From positions 1-64,000 of the forward strand of contig NZ_CACVBR010000004.1 of the NCBI RefSeq assembly GCF_902728265.1: 64,000 bases of DNA, read 5' to 3'. Below are positions 17,627-29,437 of the stretch, piece by piece; the stretch's first letter is position 1, and each line of letters opens with the position of its first letter. The stretch is from Chryseobacterium potabilaquae (GTDB taxonomy: Bacteria; Bacteroidota; Bacteroidia; Flavobacteriales; Weeksellaceae). The position numbers were made by a program, and so were the translations under genes. Under the pieces are notes generated by a model, which saw only the letters and a program-made list of their open reading frames with translations, did not search any database and was not told the DNA's origin.

Positions 17627-18966
17627 GATTTCTTATTTTTAGCGTTAAATTGATCATCTGTAGGATCATATAGTTGAGGAACCATTTGTATTTGTCTTTT
17701 TAAAAGAAATATGATAATGATTGATAGAGATACGAAAATTGCGGTAAAAAAATAGAAAGAATATTGTATTCCGGGCATGGGTGTAACTGCATCTACGGTT
17801 CTCATTATCCCATAAATGATCCAGGGTTGTCGACCTACTTCTGTCACTGTCCATCCGGCCTCCAAGGCAATATAACCGAAAGGGGTGGCTATTAAAAATA
17901 TTTTTAACAACCAGTGTTTATTGAGCCATTCTTTTTTAAAAAAAAGAGCATATAAATAAATGATTCCAATCATAATCATGAGTGTTCCAAAGAAAATCAT
18001 AATTTGAAAAGAGTAGTGAACCACTGCTACAGGAGGCCAGTCGTCTCTAGGAAAATCATTTAATCCTCTTACTTCCGCATTAAAATCATGACTGATTAAA
18101 AAGCTTAAAAGTTTAGGGATTTTAATAGCGTATTTTACTTCTCCTTTTGTTTCATCCGGAATTCCACCAAGAATGAAAGGAGCTCCTTTCTCAGTTTCAA
18201 AGTGAGCTTCCATTGCTGCTAACTTAATAGGTTGTCTTTCTGCAACCGATTTGGCAGCGATATCGCCACTAAACGGAATACCAAATGCACCAATTAAAGC
18301 AAATCCTGCAGCAATCCTAAATGCTTTGGTATGAAATGCAACATTCTTTTTTTTCATGATTAAATAAGCATGAACACCCGCAACGGCAAACCCTGTGGCG
18401 CAGAATGCGGCAAAGGTCATATGAAGAGCCTGAGAAAACCAGGCTTCATTAAACATTGCTTTAATAGGATCTATATTTATGTATTTTCCATTTATATAAT
18501 CAAAACCTGCAGGAGAATTCATCCAAGCGTTGGCTGCTACTACAAGAATTCCCGAAGCCAGTCCGCTAATCCCTACTAAGAAGCCACAAAACCAATGAAA
18601 CCACTTGTTAAATTTATCCCATCCATAAAGAAAAAAACCTATTGCAATTGCTTCAATGAAAAAAGCTGTTCCTTCTAATGAAAAGGGCATTCCAAAAATA
18701 GGTCCTGCATGCTTCATGAACTGAGGCCAAAGAAGACCTAATTCAAAAGAAAGCATCGTTCCGGAAACAGCTCCGGTAGCAAAAAGAATGGCGACTCCTT
18801 TACTCCACGCTTTTGTGAGACCTTTATAAATTTCATTATTAGTTTTTAAATACTTCCAATGTGCAAAAGCCATTAAAAAAGGCATTACCATACCCACGCA
18901 GGAGAAAATGATATGAAACCCAAGAGACATGGCCATTTGTGCACGGGCGGCAAGAAAATCGTCCAT
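17623..18966 (-). CDS. cydA: Cytochrome bd ubiquinol oxidase subunit I
   Basis: The 447-residue protein is the haem-bearing subunit. The early FHIIFSCVGMVMPFLMAFAH near residues 17-36 carries the first haem-b ligand His, and TEVGRQPWIIYG near residues 376-387 is the GRQPW signature of CydA. MEAHFETEKGAPF near residues 251-263 is the conserved start of the quinol-binding loop, which here is short, as in the CydA forms common outside enterobacteria. The gene is first in the cydAB operon and divergent from gyrB across 266 bases, in which I see no clear promoter box. Confidence 0.95.
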   Translation of the reverse strand: MDDFLAARAQMAMSLGFHIIFSCVGMVMPFLMAFAHWKYLKTNNEIYKGLTKAWSKGVAILFATGAVSGTMLSFELGLLWPQFMKHAGPIFGMPFSLEGTAFFIEAIAIGFFLYGWDKFNKWFHWFCGFLVGISGLASGILVVAANAWMNSPAGFDYINGKYINIDPIKAMFNEAWFSQALHMTFAAFCATGFAVAGVHAYLIMKKKNVAFHTKAFRIAAGFALIGAFGIPFSGDIAAKSVAERQPIKLAAMEAHFETEKGAPFILGGIPDETKGEVKYAIKIPKLLSFLISHDFNAEVRGLNDFPRDDWPPVAVVHYSFQIMIFFGTLMIMIGIIYLYALFFKKEWLNKHWLLKIFLIATPFGYIALEAGWTVTEVGRQPWIIYGIMRTVDAVTPMPGIQYSFYFFTAIFVSLSIIIIFLLKRQIQMVPQLYDPTDDQFNAKNKKS

Positions 18967-19136
18967 AATATCAACTTTTGAATAATATAAATGTAAGGAT
19001 AAATTCTCAAGATGTAATATGATATAAAACAGTAAGATTTTATTATAAGCAATTTGTAGGTAAGAGTTTTTGATATATAAAGGCTACTGAATAGTTTACT
19101 GTAAAATAGGAAACGAATTAACATAACTCCTATTAG

Positions 19137-21167
<2,031 letters not shown>

Positions 21168-21208
21168 TGCGTAATTTAGAGTATATTTAGATTGTAAAAA
21201 AATAGAAG

Positions 21209-21238
21209 AGACCTCTGTGAATGCAGGGGTCTTTTTTT
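21209..21238 (+). terminator. gyrB terminator
   Basis: Stem AGACCTCTG (21209-21217) pairs with CAGGGGTCT (21224-21232) with one G-T pair, followed by seven T. Confidence 0.85.
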
Positions 21239-21275
21239 ATGTAATAAATAAGGTGAGATATTGAAGAGATTTTAC

Positions 21276-21283
21276 TACTTTTG
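21276..21283 (+). promoter_or_regulatory. Promoter -7 box overlapping a false TTG start
   Basis: TACTTTTG matches TAnnTTTG. The in-frame TTG at 21281 lies inside it, so translation should start at the ATG at 21296 with a leader of only a few bases. Confidence 0.6.
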
Positions 21284-21295
21284 CAAAATTTTATT

Positions 21296-23191
21296 ATGGT
21301 GAAAAAACTACTCTATTTTGGGGCGCTAACTTTAGGGCCCTTATACTATTCTCAGAATTATCCGGTCTCGACAATTCCTGAAAATCTTAAAAAAAATGCG
21401 AATGCTGTTATACGAAAAGACATTACAACGGTTTATATAAATAAAATTGATGAAATAAAATATCAGTACAATACGATAACCACTGTGTTGAATAAAGATG
21501 GAGATTCGAATGCTATGGCCTATATTCACTATCGAAAAGGAGATAATATATCTGATGTAAAAGTGACGATCTATGATGAGGCTGGGAAAAAAATAAAATC
21601 CTATTCTAAATCAGATTTTGGAGATTTTGCCAATAGTCCACAAGGAGCTTTTTATTCAAATGATCGGATTCTCGTTTTATCTCATATGCCTTTACAGTAT
21701 CCTTATAGTGTTGATTTTTCCTATCAAATTACGAATAAAAATACGATTTTCTTTCCAGATTTTGCTCCTTTCTATACAACAAATACTTCTCTTGAAGACG
21801 CAGAGTTTAGAATTATTAATAAGTCCGGTATTGATCTTAGAACCAAAGTATATCCGTCAAAATATAACTATACATCGGTAGGAGAAGATGATAATGGAGT
21901 GGAGAAAATGTATTATTATAAAAATGTGGAGGCCATAGGAGATGCTTTTTTATCACCTCAGCCAATGAAGATATTACCCAAGGTAAGTTTTTCACTTTCT
22001 AAGTTTAATTTAGAAGGTAAACAAGGAACGTTAACGAGTTGGAAAGACTTTGGAGAATGGTACTACAATAGTATTTTGCAACCGGTTTCTGTTTCTACAC
22101 CAGAAATAAAAGCAGAAGTGGCAGCTCTTAATTTACAGGGATCCACAGAAGAAAAAGTAAGGAAACTTTTTCAGCATATGCAAGAGAAAACAAGATATAT
22201 TTCTGTCTCTTTAGGGATAGGAGGGTGGCAGCCTATGCTTCCGGATGAAGTGCAGAAAAAAGGGTATGGAGACTGTAAAGGGCTTACTAATTATATGAAA
22301 ACTTTATTAGACGAAGCAAAAATACCTTCTTATTATTCAGTAATTAATTCCAGTTCATCTCCAATATCATTTGACCCTGATTTTCCGAAAATGGGAGGAA
22401 ACCATGCGATCTTAATGATTCCTACAGATAAAGGAAATATTTGGCTTGAAAATACATCACAGAAAATTGCATTTAATCATTTGAGCTTTTCAACAACAGA
22501 TAGGAATGTACTTTCTATAAAACCGAATGGAATTGAGCTAATCAATACACCTATTTATTCAGCGGAGCAAAATGTTGAGAAGCTATATTTAAATATTAGG
22601 CTTAATGAAGACAACAGCATTATTGGGGAAGGGAAATTTGAGTACACCGGGAGTCAATATGATTACTCACTAGGGTATACCAGCCTAACAGCCAAAGAAA
22701 GAAATGAAGCGTTGAAAAACAGATTAGATATTTTGCATTTCGAAAAAATTGAAATGAAAGATTTTTTGAATGATAAGGATCAGGCAGTATTAAAATATAA
22801 TATTGATTTTAAAGCCAATAATTATTCTAAAAATGCAGGGAATAGTCTAATGTTTAGAGCCGTTCCTATTTTTTCAAGTAATAATTATAAAGCTGATGAA
22901 AATAGAGAGTTACCTTTTGAGTTAGCACAATCTTTTCAAGATGAATATGAAATTAATTTTATCATTCCTAAAAACTATAAAATAGATGAGGTTCCTGATG
23001 ATGTGACTATTAACTCTGAATTTGGAACTTACAAATTAAGCTTTGTGAAAAATGGAGAGGAAATAAAAGTAAATAGATTGATTAAAGTAAACAAAGGAAT
23101 GTATCCTAAAGAAAAATACAACGATTACATTAATTTCAGAAAAAAAACAATCAATGTTGATAATTCAAAAATTTTAATAACGAAAATATAA
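21296..23191 (+). CDS. DUF3857 / transglutaminase-like exported protein
   Basis: The protein has a signal peptide (residues 1-19, ending YYSQ), an N-terminal DUF3857 domain (about residues 40-210) and a transglutaminase-like cysteine-peptidase fold. The latter has GYGDCKGLTNYMKTLLDEA near residues 324-342 (catalytic Cys) and GNHAILMIPTDKGNIWLENT near residues 367-386 (His and an acidic/Asn site). A long C-terminal region follows with the typical INFIIPKNYKIDEVPDDV. The family is widespread in Bacteroidota and its substrate is unknown. It is followed after 2 bases by a paralogue that has lost the active site, so the two probably act together. Confidence 0.85.
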   Translation: MVKKLLYFGALTLGPLYYSQNYPVSTIPENLKKNANAVIRKDITTVYINKIDEIKYQYNTITTVLNKDGDSNAMAYIHYRKGDNISDVKVTIYDEAGKKIKSYSKSDFGDFANSPQGAFYSNDRILVLSHMPLQYPYSVDFSYQITNKNTIFFPDFAPFYTTNTSLEDAEFRIINKSGIDLRTKVYPSKYNYTSVGEDDNGVEKMYYYKNVEAIGDAFLSPQPMKILPKVSFSLSKFNLEGKQGTLTSWKDFGEWYYNSILQPVSVSTPEIKAEVAALNLQGSTEEKVRKLFQHMQEKTRYISVSLGIGGWQPMLPDEVQKKGYGDCKGLTNYMKTLLDEAKIPSYYSVINSSSSPISFDPDFPKMGGNHAILMIPTDKGNIWLENTSQKIAFNHLSFSTTDRNVLSIKPNGIELINTPIYSAEQNVEKLYLNIRLNEDNSIIGEGKFEYTGSQYDYSLGYTSLTAKERNEALKNRLDILHFEKIEMKDFLNDKDQAVLKYNIDFKANNYSKNAGNSLMFRAVPIFSSNNYKADENRELPFELAQSFQDEYEINFIIPKNYKIDEVPDDVTINSEFGTYKLSFVKNGEEIKVNRLIKVNKGMYPKEKYNDYINFRKKTINVDNSKILITKI

Positions 23192-23193
23192 CT

Positions 23194-25125
23194 ATGAAAA
23201 AAATACTACTTCTTATTTTTTGCACTCTCCATTTACTTTTTGTAAGAGCTCAAAAGCATGAATTTTTAACCCCACCGAAGTTTAATGAGGCAGACCTTAC
23301 TAAGGAGAAATCTTTGCTAGACGAAAGCGCTCCAGCGGAGGTTTTATATAGATCAACACACTTTAGTATTGATTATACAACCGGGTTTCTTCTTAAAAAA
23401 TATTTTTACCGAGTTAAAATATATGATAAAGATAAAGCAGAAGATTGGTTAAATTTAGAAATTCCCCTCTATAAAAATGGGAATACTGAAGAGAAATTAG
23501 CTAAAGTTAAAGCTATTACTTACAATCTAGAGAATGGGGTGGTAAGTTCTACTCCTGTAGAGAAAAATTCTAAATATAAGAGTAAAGAAAGTAAATATCT
23601 TAATATTACCAAGCTTGCTTTTCCTAATGTGAAAAATGGTTCTGTACTTGAATATCAGTATGAGGTAACCTCTCCTTTTCTATATACCATTCCTGAAATT
23701 GTAGTAGAAACTAACACTCCATCTTTATATACTGAGTATGTTTTAGATAATCCTGCAAATATTTCATATAATATAAACTATACAGGTTCACTTATTCCAA
23801 AACATAAATTAATTGAGGATAAATTTATGTATGGAACTCAATATAAAACTTATAAATTTGGATATGAAAATGTAAAAGGATTTAAAGCTGAAAAATTTGT
23901 TAAGAATGACCGAAACTATAGAACAAAGATTAGTGCTGAATTACATTCTACCAATATTAATCAGTTAAAACTATATACTTCATCTTGGGATAAAATAAAA
24001 GAAAGACTATATAATGATGAAGATTTTGGGGGTGAACTTAAGAAAACAAAACTAGCAAAGGATATTATGCCTGAAGGTATTGCAGGCCTATCTAATGATA
24101 TAGAAAAAGCAAACGCTATTTTTAATTATGTTCAGAAAAATTTTACTTGGAATAAAGAATATGGAATTTATTCGGAATACGGTTTAAAAAAGCTTCTAGA
24201 AACAAAAACCGGAAATGGAGCGGAAATCAATCTATTACTTGTCCTCATGTTTCGTGAAGCGGGAATAAAAGCAGATCCTCTTCTGATTTCAACAGTAAAC
24301 AATGGGTTGATAAATCTAGTTACTCCTAATCTTTCCAATATGAATTTTGTATTAGCAGTTATTAATATATCAGAGACATACCACCTTTATGATGCTACAT
24401 CTAAACAATCTTCAATGGATCAATTGCCGCCAAGAGATTGGAATAAGTATGGGATTTTACTATCGAAAGATAAGGCACAGCAGCTCACAATGGAGAACTC
24501 AAAACCAAGTTTTACTTATCTTACGGCAAATGCAAAAATCAATGCCGATGGAAGTATTTCAGGGACATATTCAGATAAGGATACCGGAAGTTTTGCTATG
24601 TATAACAAGGAAATCTATGATGAGAATAACGAAAAATATAAAAAACAATACCAGGATAGCTATGCTATAGATTTTACCAATATAAATTCTAAGGTAATTG
24701 AAGGAGGTGAATTTGAAAGTACGATGAATTTTTCTTCTGAAAATCTGATAGACCGAGTAGGAAAAAAAATGATTATCAATCCTATGCTTTTCCTAAATAA
24801 AACTTCCAATGAATTTGATCAAACAGAGGCTAGAAAATATACGATCGATTTTTTATCTCCTTATACAAGAGTTAAAAAAGTTATTTTAGAACTTCCTGAA
24901 GGATATACTATTGAAGAACTTCCAAAAAGTAAAAAAATTGTTACGGAAGATAAAGAGATAGAATACAGTTATGTAGCAGAGCAAAAGGGAAATACAATTG
25001 AAGTGACTGCGACAACAAAGGTAGCAAGTACCGATTATCCTAAAGAATATTATCCTGCATTCAAACAAATCTGGGGTGTTGCTTCCAATAATGAAAATCA
25101 GGTAATCAATTTGATAAAAAAATAA
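23194..25125 (+). CDS. DUF3857 / transglutaminase-like paralogue lacking catalytic residues
   Basis: The 643-residue protein has a signal peptide (ending FVRAQ) and the same domain order as its upstream neighbour: DUF3857, transglutaminase-like core, C-terminal beta region with LELPEGYTIEELPKSKKI. In the core, the segment KTGNGAEINLLLVLMFREAG near residues 335-354 replaces the usual G-D/N-C triad, so the Cys is gone. The segment that should hold the His reads NMNFVLAVINI and lacks it too. YDATSK keeps the Asp. The fold is thus probably a binding module, not an enzyme. It shares an operon with the intact paralogue and is followed by a terminator. Confidence 0.83.
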   Translation: MKKILLLIFCTLHLLFVRAQKHEFLTPPKFNEADLTKEKSLLDESAPAEVLYRSTHFSIDYTTGFLLKKYFYRVKIYDKDKAEDWLNLEIPLYKNGNTEEKLAKVKAITYNLENGVVSSTPVEKNSKYKSKESKYLNITKLAFPNVKNGSVLEYQYEVTSPFLYTIPEIVVETNTPSLYTEYVLDNPANISYNINYTGSLIPKHKLIEDKFMYGTQYKTYKFGYENVKGFKAEKFVKNDRNYRTKISAELHSTNINQLKLYTSSWDKIKERLYNDEDFGGELKKTKLAKDIMPEGIAGLSNDIEKANAIFNYVQKNFTWNKEYGIYSEYGLKKLLETKTGNGAEINLLLVLMFREAGIKADPLLISTVNNGLINLVTPNLSNMNFVLAVINISETYHLYDATSKQSSMDQLPPRDWNKYGILLSKDKAQQLTMENSKPSFTYLTANAKINADGSISGTYSDKDTGSFAMYNKEIYDENNEKYKKQYQDSYAIDFTNINSKVIEGGEFESTMNFSSENLIDRVGKKMIINPMLFLNKTSNEFDQTEARKYTIDFLSPYTRVKKVILELPEGYTIEELPKSKKIVTEDKEIEYSYVAEQKGNTIEVTATTKVASTDYPKEYYPAFKQIWGVASNNENQVINLIKK

Positions 25126-25190
25126 GTTATTGCAAATCAATTATATACATTTTTTTGTGTAATTGACTTAAAAAAAATAAATATTATGAT

Positions 25191-25218
25191 AAAAACCATT
25201 CATTTTTGAATGGTTTTT
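25191..25218. terminator. Terminator after DUF3857 pair
   Basis: A perfect 12-bp stem, AAAAACCATTCA / TGAATGGTTTTT, closes on a 4-base loop. Confidence 0.85.
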
Positions 25219-25242
25219 GCTTTTATATAGGAAATTAAAAAT

Positions 25243-26067
25243 ATGAAAAAAACTCTCGTTGTTTTAACTATCTCTACCTTTTTTATTTTTTATGCTTGTA
25301 AAAAAACTGAAAAAGATGTGACAGTTGTAGATACAGAATTATCAGAGCCTGAAAAGCTTATGGTGGATTCAGTGAGCGTTAGTGATTCAATCACGCTGAG
25401 TGATTCATTAAAATTAAAATTTAGCTCAAAGATGTTGGTTTTTCCAACCATAACGGATGAAAAATTATTAGATAGTATCTACTTTCAAAATAAAAATATT
25501 AATGACTTTTCCAAGAATGGATTGAAGAGCTTAGCAGAGAAAAATAAAAATAATTATTTTAATAACGCGAAGAAAGATTCTGAAGATTGGCTTTCCGATA
25601 TTAAGTTCTCACAACAGTGGTATACAGACACCTCTATGAAATTGAAGGGAAACTTAAATGATTATTTACATATCCAATATTTCTGGAGTACTTATGAAGG
25701 AGGGGCACATGATAACTATAGTTTTACAGAAAGAGTTTTTGATTTGAAAAATAATAAGAAACTAGAACTGAAAGATATTACCTCTATGCCCGAAAGAAAA
25801 ATAGAGGAATTATTGAAAAAGAATATTGATAAAATGAACAGCGGAACAACCGATGAAAATGGAACCGTAAAAAATTCTGAGATGCTTTTGGTAGATGTAA
25901 TTCCTGCAAATAATAGCTTTTATTTTGATGACAAAAATCTGTATTTTCATTATAGTCCCTACGAGATAGCTGCGTTTGCTGCAGGGGATATTGTAATTCC
26001 AATCTCTTGGGAGGAGCTAAAAGGAAGTTTAAATCCTGAATTTAAAAAAAGAATGAAAATTCAGTAA
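25243..26067 (+). CDS. DUF3298/DUF4163 lipoprotein (RsiV-like)
   Basis: The 274-residue protein has a lipoprotein signal (FFIFYACKK; Cys near residue 19), a Ser/Asp-rich linker with a short repeat (SVSVSDSITLSDSLK near residues 44-58), then a DUF4163 region and a C-terminal DUF3298 domain. STYEGGAHDNYSFTERVFDL near residues 149-168 is the family's conserved GGAH segment, and YFHYSPYEIAAFAAGDIVIP near residues 234-253 its closing motif. The fold occurs in the RsiV anti-sigma factor, which binds lysozyme, but this copy has no cytoplasmic sigma-binding part. It may bind a cell-wall ligand or enzyme; that is inference. Confidence 0.82.
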   Translation: MKKTLVVLTISTFFIFYACKKTEKDVTVVDTELSEPEKLMVDSVSVSDSITLSDSLKLKFSSKMLVFPTITDEKLLDSIYFQNKNINDFSKNGLKSLAEKNKNNYFNNAKKDSEDWLSDIKFSQQWYTDTSMKLKGNLNDYLHIQYFWSTYEGGAHDNYSFTERVFDLKNNKKLELKDITSMPERKIEELLKKNIDKMNSGTTDENGTVKNSEMLLVDVIPANNSFYFDDKNLYFHYSPYEIAAFAAGDIVIPISWEELKGSLNPEFKKRMKIQ

Positions 26068-26162
26068 ACACTTAAAATATTCATTTTTTTTCTTTCAAAA
26101 AACATAAAAAAATACTTCTTTTGAAGTTCTGTTTCAGAATAATTAACAAGATTGTATAAATG

Positions 26163-26194
26163 AAAAATCCGGAGAAAATAATTTCTTCGGATTT
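26163..26194 (-). terminator. Terminator for the M36 peptidase gene
   Basis: Stem AAATCCGGAGAAA (26165-26177) with TTTCTTCGGATTT (26182-26194) has one G-T pair; the T-run follows on the minus strand. Confidence 0.7.
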
Positions 26195-26280
26195 AAATAT
26201 TAAAAGCTGTTTGAAATTTTATTGAAATACATAAAATAAGCAAATTTAGATTTATTTTATTTCGCTTATTTCTAGATCAA

Positions 26281-28872
26281 TTATTTTTTTACTATTATTT
26301 TTGAAGTAGAATCAATGTTAATCCCTTTTACTTTCACGAGATAGGTTCCATTTACTAATTTCTCTGTGGAAATCGTTTTCTTACTATCAGTAGAAATTTT
26401 ATTTTCAGAAGTTACTAGTTTTCCTGACATATCATAAATTTCAAGATTTACTTTCCCCATAGTATGGGTCGGAAAAATAATATTGAATTCATTTTTGGCA
26501 GGGTTTGGATAGATAGTAATTGTATTCTTTATAGTTTTTACTTCTGTTGTTCCTAATGTATTACAATCGGTAGGGACAGTAAAATCTTCTACTTGGTCAT
26601 TTATATTGGTTTTATCTCCTGCCGAAGCATTGACTCCCAATCCCCGTTTAGCGAAGACCTCCCAAATGAGACATTTATTTTCTCCTCCTGTTGTATCCAA
26701 CTCTGCGGCCAAAATTGCATTTCTTCCATCCACGAATGTAGGATTACACGGTTGTAGTTTTAAGGCATCTGTTATCAACTGAAGAACCTTTGTACTTCCA
26801 TTCGTAGTATTGGCTAAAAGATCCGCAGAATACCCATATTTTTCAGCATATTTCCAGTGAAGGTCCCATAGCATAGTTGCCCAGATGAAACCTATGCCGT
26901 GTATGTCTGGTACTAGATTGCCTAGGCGATCTTTAACTAGCATGCCATTGGTTTTTCCGTAAGTAAAATTATTAATAGAAAAGTTACTTGAATACTTTGC
27001 AGGTCTTACTCCTATTCCTGTAACTGGCTCGCTAGCCAAATATGTTCCAATTCCTCTTGCTGTTGCTTCCGTATACTCTGGCTTATTGGTGAGCATCATG
27101 GCATAGAAATCAGACCAGCCTTCCCCCATTTGTTCTGCTGAAATATTTGGATCTAAACAGCTATATCCAGTACCTGTTAATCTATTTGATAATCCATGAG
27201 CATATTCGTGAATAACAACACCGTTATCAAAACCTAAAAATTTCTCTTTTTCCAAAGCAGGATCATTTTTTAAGGTAATATTAACTATCGCCGTGCTATT
27301 CAGTAAATTTTTTATGTACTCACCTTCAGAATTAAGAACTTTTACTGACGGTATGGTTATAGTTGAATCAGTTCCTGTCATTCTCGTTATCTCTTCGTTA
27401 TCTGAAGCTTGATATATTACTACGGCAACGGCACCTGCATTTTGTGCATTTTTGACTTTTACTGCATCAGTACAATTTCCTGCCTTTATCAATCCTATTG
27501 CATTGTTTAGAGATCCTATGGGTAATGATGTACAACCATCGACTTCATTTGGTATTAAAACATTACCACTCACTCCGGTTGCATCCAATTGATTTCCAAA
27601 AGGAGCTTTTCGGGTACGGGCACGTCTGTTCATCGTACTGCTAGGCGCTTGATAATAAAGATAATGAGGTTCAGACCATAATTGTAGTCCTATTTCACCA
27701 CTTTTTCCATCAGGATAATTTACAAATGATGAAGTGTTGGTGACGATGGGCATAACAAGACATAGTACAGGATCGTTTTGCGCCCCTCCAAGACCAAAAT
27801 TATTTATCTGAAAATTCCTAGCTATTTCTGTGAAACCAAATTTATAAAGAATATCATGTACCATATTGGTATTATAAAATGCATTGGCAACAGCAGCATT
27901 CATATTAGCATCCGTAGAAGCATTATCATCAAAAGGAAAGTTAAAATTCCTTGTACTTCCGCCTTCTGCAAATGCAAATTTATTCAATGCTTCATTAGTT
28001 GCAAAAGCAATTATATTATTTCCTTGAGTATTTGTATAGTGATCAGTTCCATCAGAATGCCACCCTTCAGGAGAAGAAGATAATATCCACGGATTGGATA
28101 TATGGGTACGAGAACCAAAATTAGGAGCTTCTATTGGTAATGCAAAGATATTATATGATGCATTGTCGGGGGACATAGAATAAGAACTAGGGAAGATACT
28201 TGTTGAATTATAATAGTTTTTGTTTTGAGGAAATTGTAAAAATGTATTGTCTGGCTTATAGGTGTCCGAGGATACATTGCAATAGGACATTAAGCTTAAT
28301 TTGTGCAAGATTTTACCATTTTCCGCACTAATTAAAATATCCCACGCATCTGATTTGTCTTTTGTTGGAACTAAAAATTCATAACATAGTATTAAACTCT
28401 GATTGTGCTTTAGATACACTAATCGTTGGTTGGTTATTAATTTATTTTTGTCTGCGTCATTTTCATGAAATTGCAAGATTGTATAATCCGAGCTGTTCTT
28501 TAGTTTCAATCCTTCACTTACCTTTTCAAAAGCTTGGCTGGAACTTAGCTTAGGAATATTTTGATCGGCTTGTTTATAATCCTTTTCGAAAGCATCCGAG
28601 AAATAAGCTATTTTATTATCTTTTATGAGTGCAGTAGATACGGCATTAAATATGGGCAAACCATTATAAGTTTGTTGGATCTTAATAACCTCCCCATTTA
28701 GTGATTTTGAATAATCTTTATTATCAATAGTATATTCGGAAAGATCTGATCTTTTATAGGAAGAAAATGTATTCCTAATATGCTGTCTCAAGATTGATTC
28801 ACTATTTTGAGCGTAGCTCATCGATGAGCAAATAAATAAAGCAATAATAAGTTCTGAGCCCTTTTTCTTCAT
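26281..28872 (-). CDS. Secreted M36 fungalysin-type metalloprotease with T9SS sorting domain
   Basis: The 863-residue precursor has a signal peptide (IIALFICSSMSYAQ), an FTP propeptide-like region, then a peptidase M36 domain with the zinc motif HEYAHGLSNRL and downstream GEGWSDFYAMM (third ligand Glu). A PA-type insert (about 100 residues, including NAGAVAVVIYQASDNEEI) splits the catalytic domain before the HExxH. The C-terminus, from YPNPAKNEFNI to the final IIVKK, is a type A sorting domain, so it is exported through type IX secretion. An upstream in-frame TTG at 28911 is rejected because the ATG at 28872 opens directly on the signal peptide. Confidence 0.93.
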   Translation of the reverse strand: MKKKGSELIIALFICSSMSYAQNSESILRQHIRNTFSSYKRSDLSEYTIDNKDYSKSLNGEVIKIQQTYNGLPIFNAVSTALIKDNKIAYFSDAFEKDYKQADQNIPKLSSSQAFEKVSEGLKLKNSSDYTILQFHENDADKNKLITNQRLVYLKHNQSLILCYEFLVPTKDKSDAWDILISAENGKILHKLSLMSYCNVSSDTYKPDNTFLQFPQNKNYYNSTSIFPSSYSMSPDNASYNIFALPIEAPNFGSRTHISNPWILSSSPEGWHSDGTDHYTNTQGNNIIAFATNEALNKFAFAEGGSTRNFNFPFDDNASTDANMNAAVANAFYNTNMVHDILYKFGFTEIARNFQINNFGLGGAQNDPVLCLVMPIVTNTSSFVNYPDGKSGEIGLQLWSEPHYLYYQAPSSTMNRRARTRKAPFGNQLDATGVSGNVLIPNEVDGCTSLPIGSLNNAIGLIKAGNCTDAVKVKNAQNAGAVAVVIYQASDNEEITRMTGTDSTITIPSVKVLNSEGEYIKNLLNSTAIVNITLKNDPALEKEKFLGFDNGVVIHEYAHGLSNRLTGTGYSCLDPNISAEQMGEGWSDFYAMMLTNKPEYTEATARGIGTYLASEPVTGIGVRPAKYSSNFSINNFTYGKTNGMLVKDRLGNLVPDIHGIGFIWATMLWDLHWKYAEKYGYSADLLANTTNGSTKVLQLITDALKLQPCNPTFVDGRNAILAAELDTTGGENKCLIWEVFAKRGLGVNASAGDKTNINDQVEDFTVPTDCNTLGTTEVKTIKNTITIYPNPAKNEFNIIFPTHTMGKVNLEIYDMSGKLVTSENKISTDSKKTISTEKLVNGTYLVKVKGINIDSTSKIIVKK

Positions 28873-28974
28873 ATTATATTTTTTATTTTTATCGTATAAT
28901 AGGTGGCCCAAGATAAATAGGGAATGTTTTGAGTTATGTAGTTTTTTGCAGGATTCTCATTTTTTAAGGACAGT

Positions 28975-29001
28975 ATACTTACATGAGTAAGTATTTTTTT
29001 G
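28975..29001 (+). terminator. Orphan terminator-like hairpin
   Basis: Stem ATACTTAC (28975-28982) pairs with GTAAGTAT (28987-28994) and is followed by a T-run on the plus strand. No plus-strand gene lies upstream for 2.9 kb. Confidence 0.5.
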
Positions 29002-29424
29002 ATGCGAGTTAACTTCTTTATTTACTTGGGGTAAACTATTTTAGAAATTTATTTCTTATACTTTATTTGTGTAAGAATACTTTCCAAAAATAGGGAGAAA
29101 ATAGCTTATTTTGTTTCTTATTTATAGGAAATATTTGCTCTATAATGATCATTATATTGTATAGGTGGGGATTAATATTTTTAGCTATAAAGTATTGATT
29201 ATTAGTGTTTTTAATTGCGATAAAATCAGATAATTCATATGAATAGTCTTTCCTTATAATAGAAAAATATAGCTAGGGATGTTTAATTTTTATATATAAG
29301 AGTTAAATATAAGTAGGGTGTCGAAAATCATTACATATTATTGTTTTTTTTTGTTTTTTATCAAAAAACTATGGAGACGCTCGTAAATTAATTTAAAAAA
29401 TACTTTATATAAAATGCATTTTTT

Positions 29425-29432
29425 TATTTTTG
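29425..29432 (+). promoter_or_regulatory. Promoter -7 box abutting lipid-kinase start
   Basis: TATTTTTG is a full match lying between two in-frame ATGs (29414 and 29438). Only the ATG at 29438 can be on the transcript, and it starts 6 bases after the box. Confidence 0.65.
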
Positions 29433-29437
29433 TAGTA

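Larger units (their letters stand above)
28873..29437. other. Long divergent intergenic region with palindromes
   Basis: There is no credible gene between the protease and the lipid kinase. It contains a terminator-like hairpin on the plus strand at 28975-29001 with no gene feeding it, a perfect 16-bp palindrome TATAATGATCATTATA at 29141-29156, a GTTTTTT/AAAAAAC hairpin at 29353-29369, and the kinase promoter at 29425. The palindrome could bind a dimeric regulator. Confidence 0.45.
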
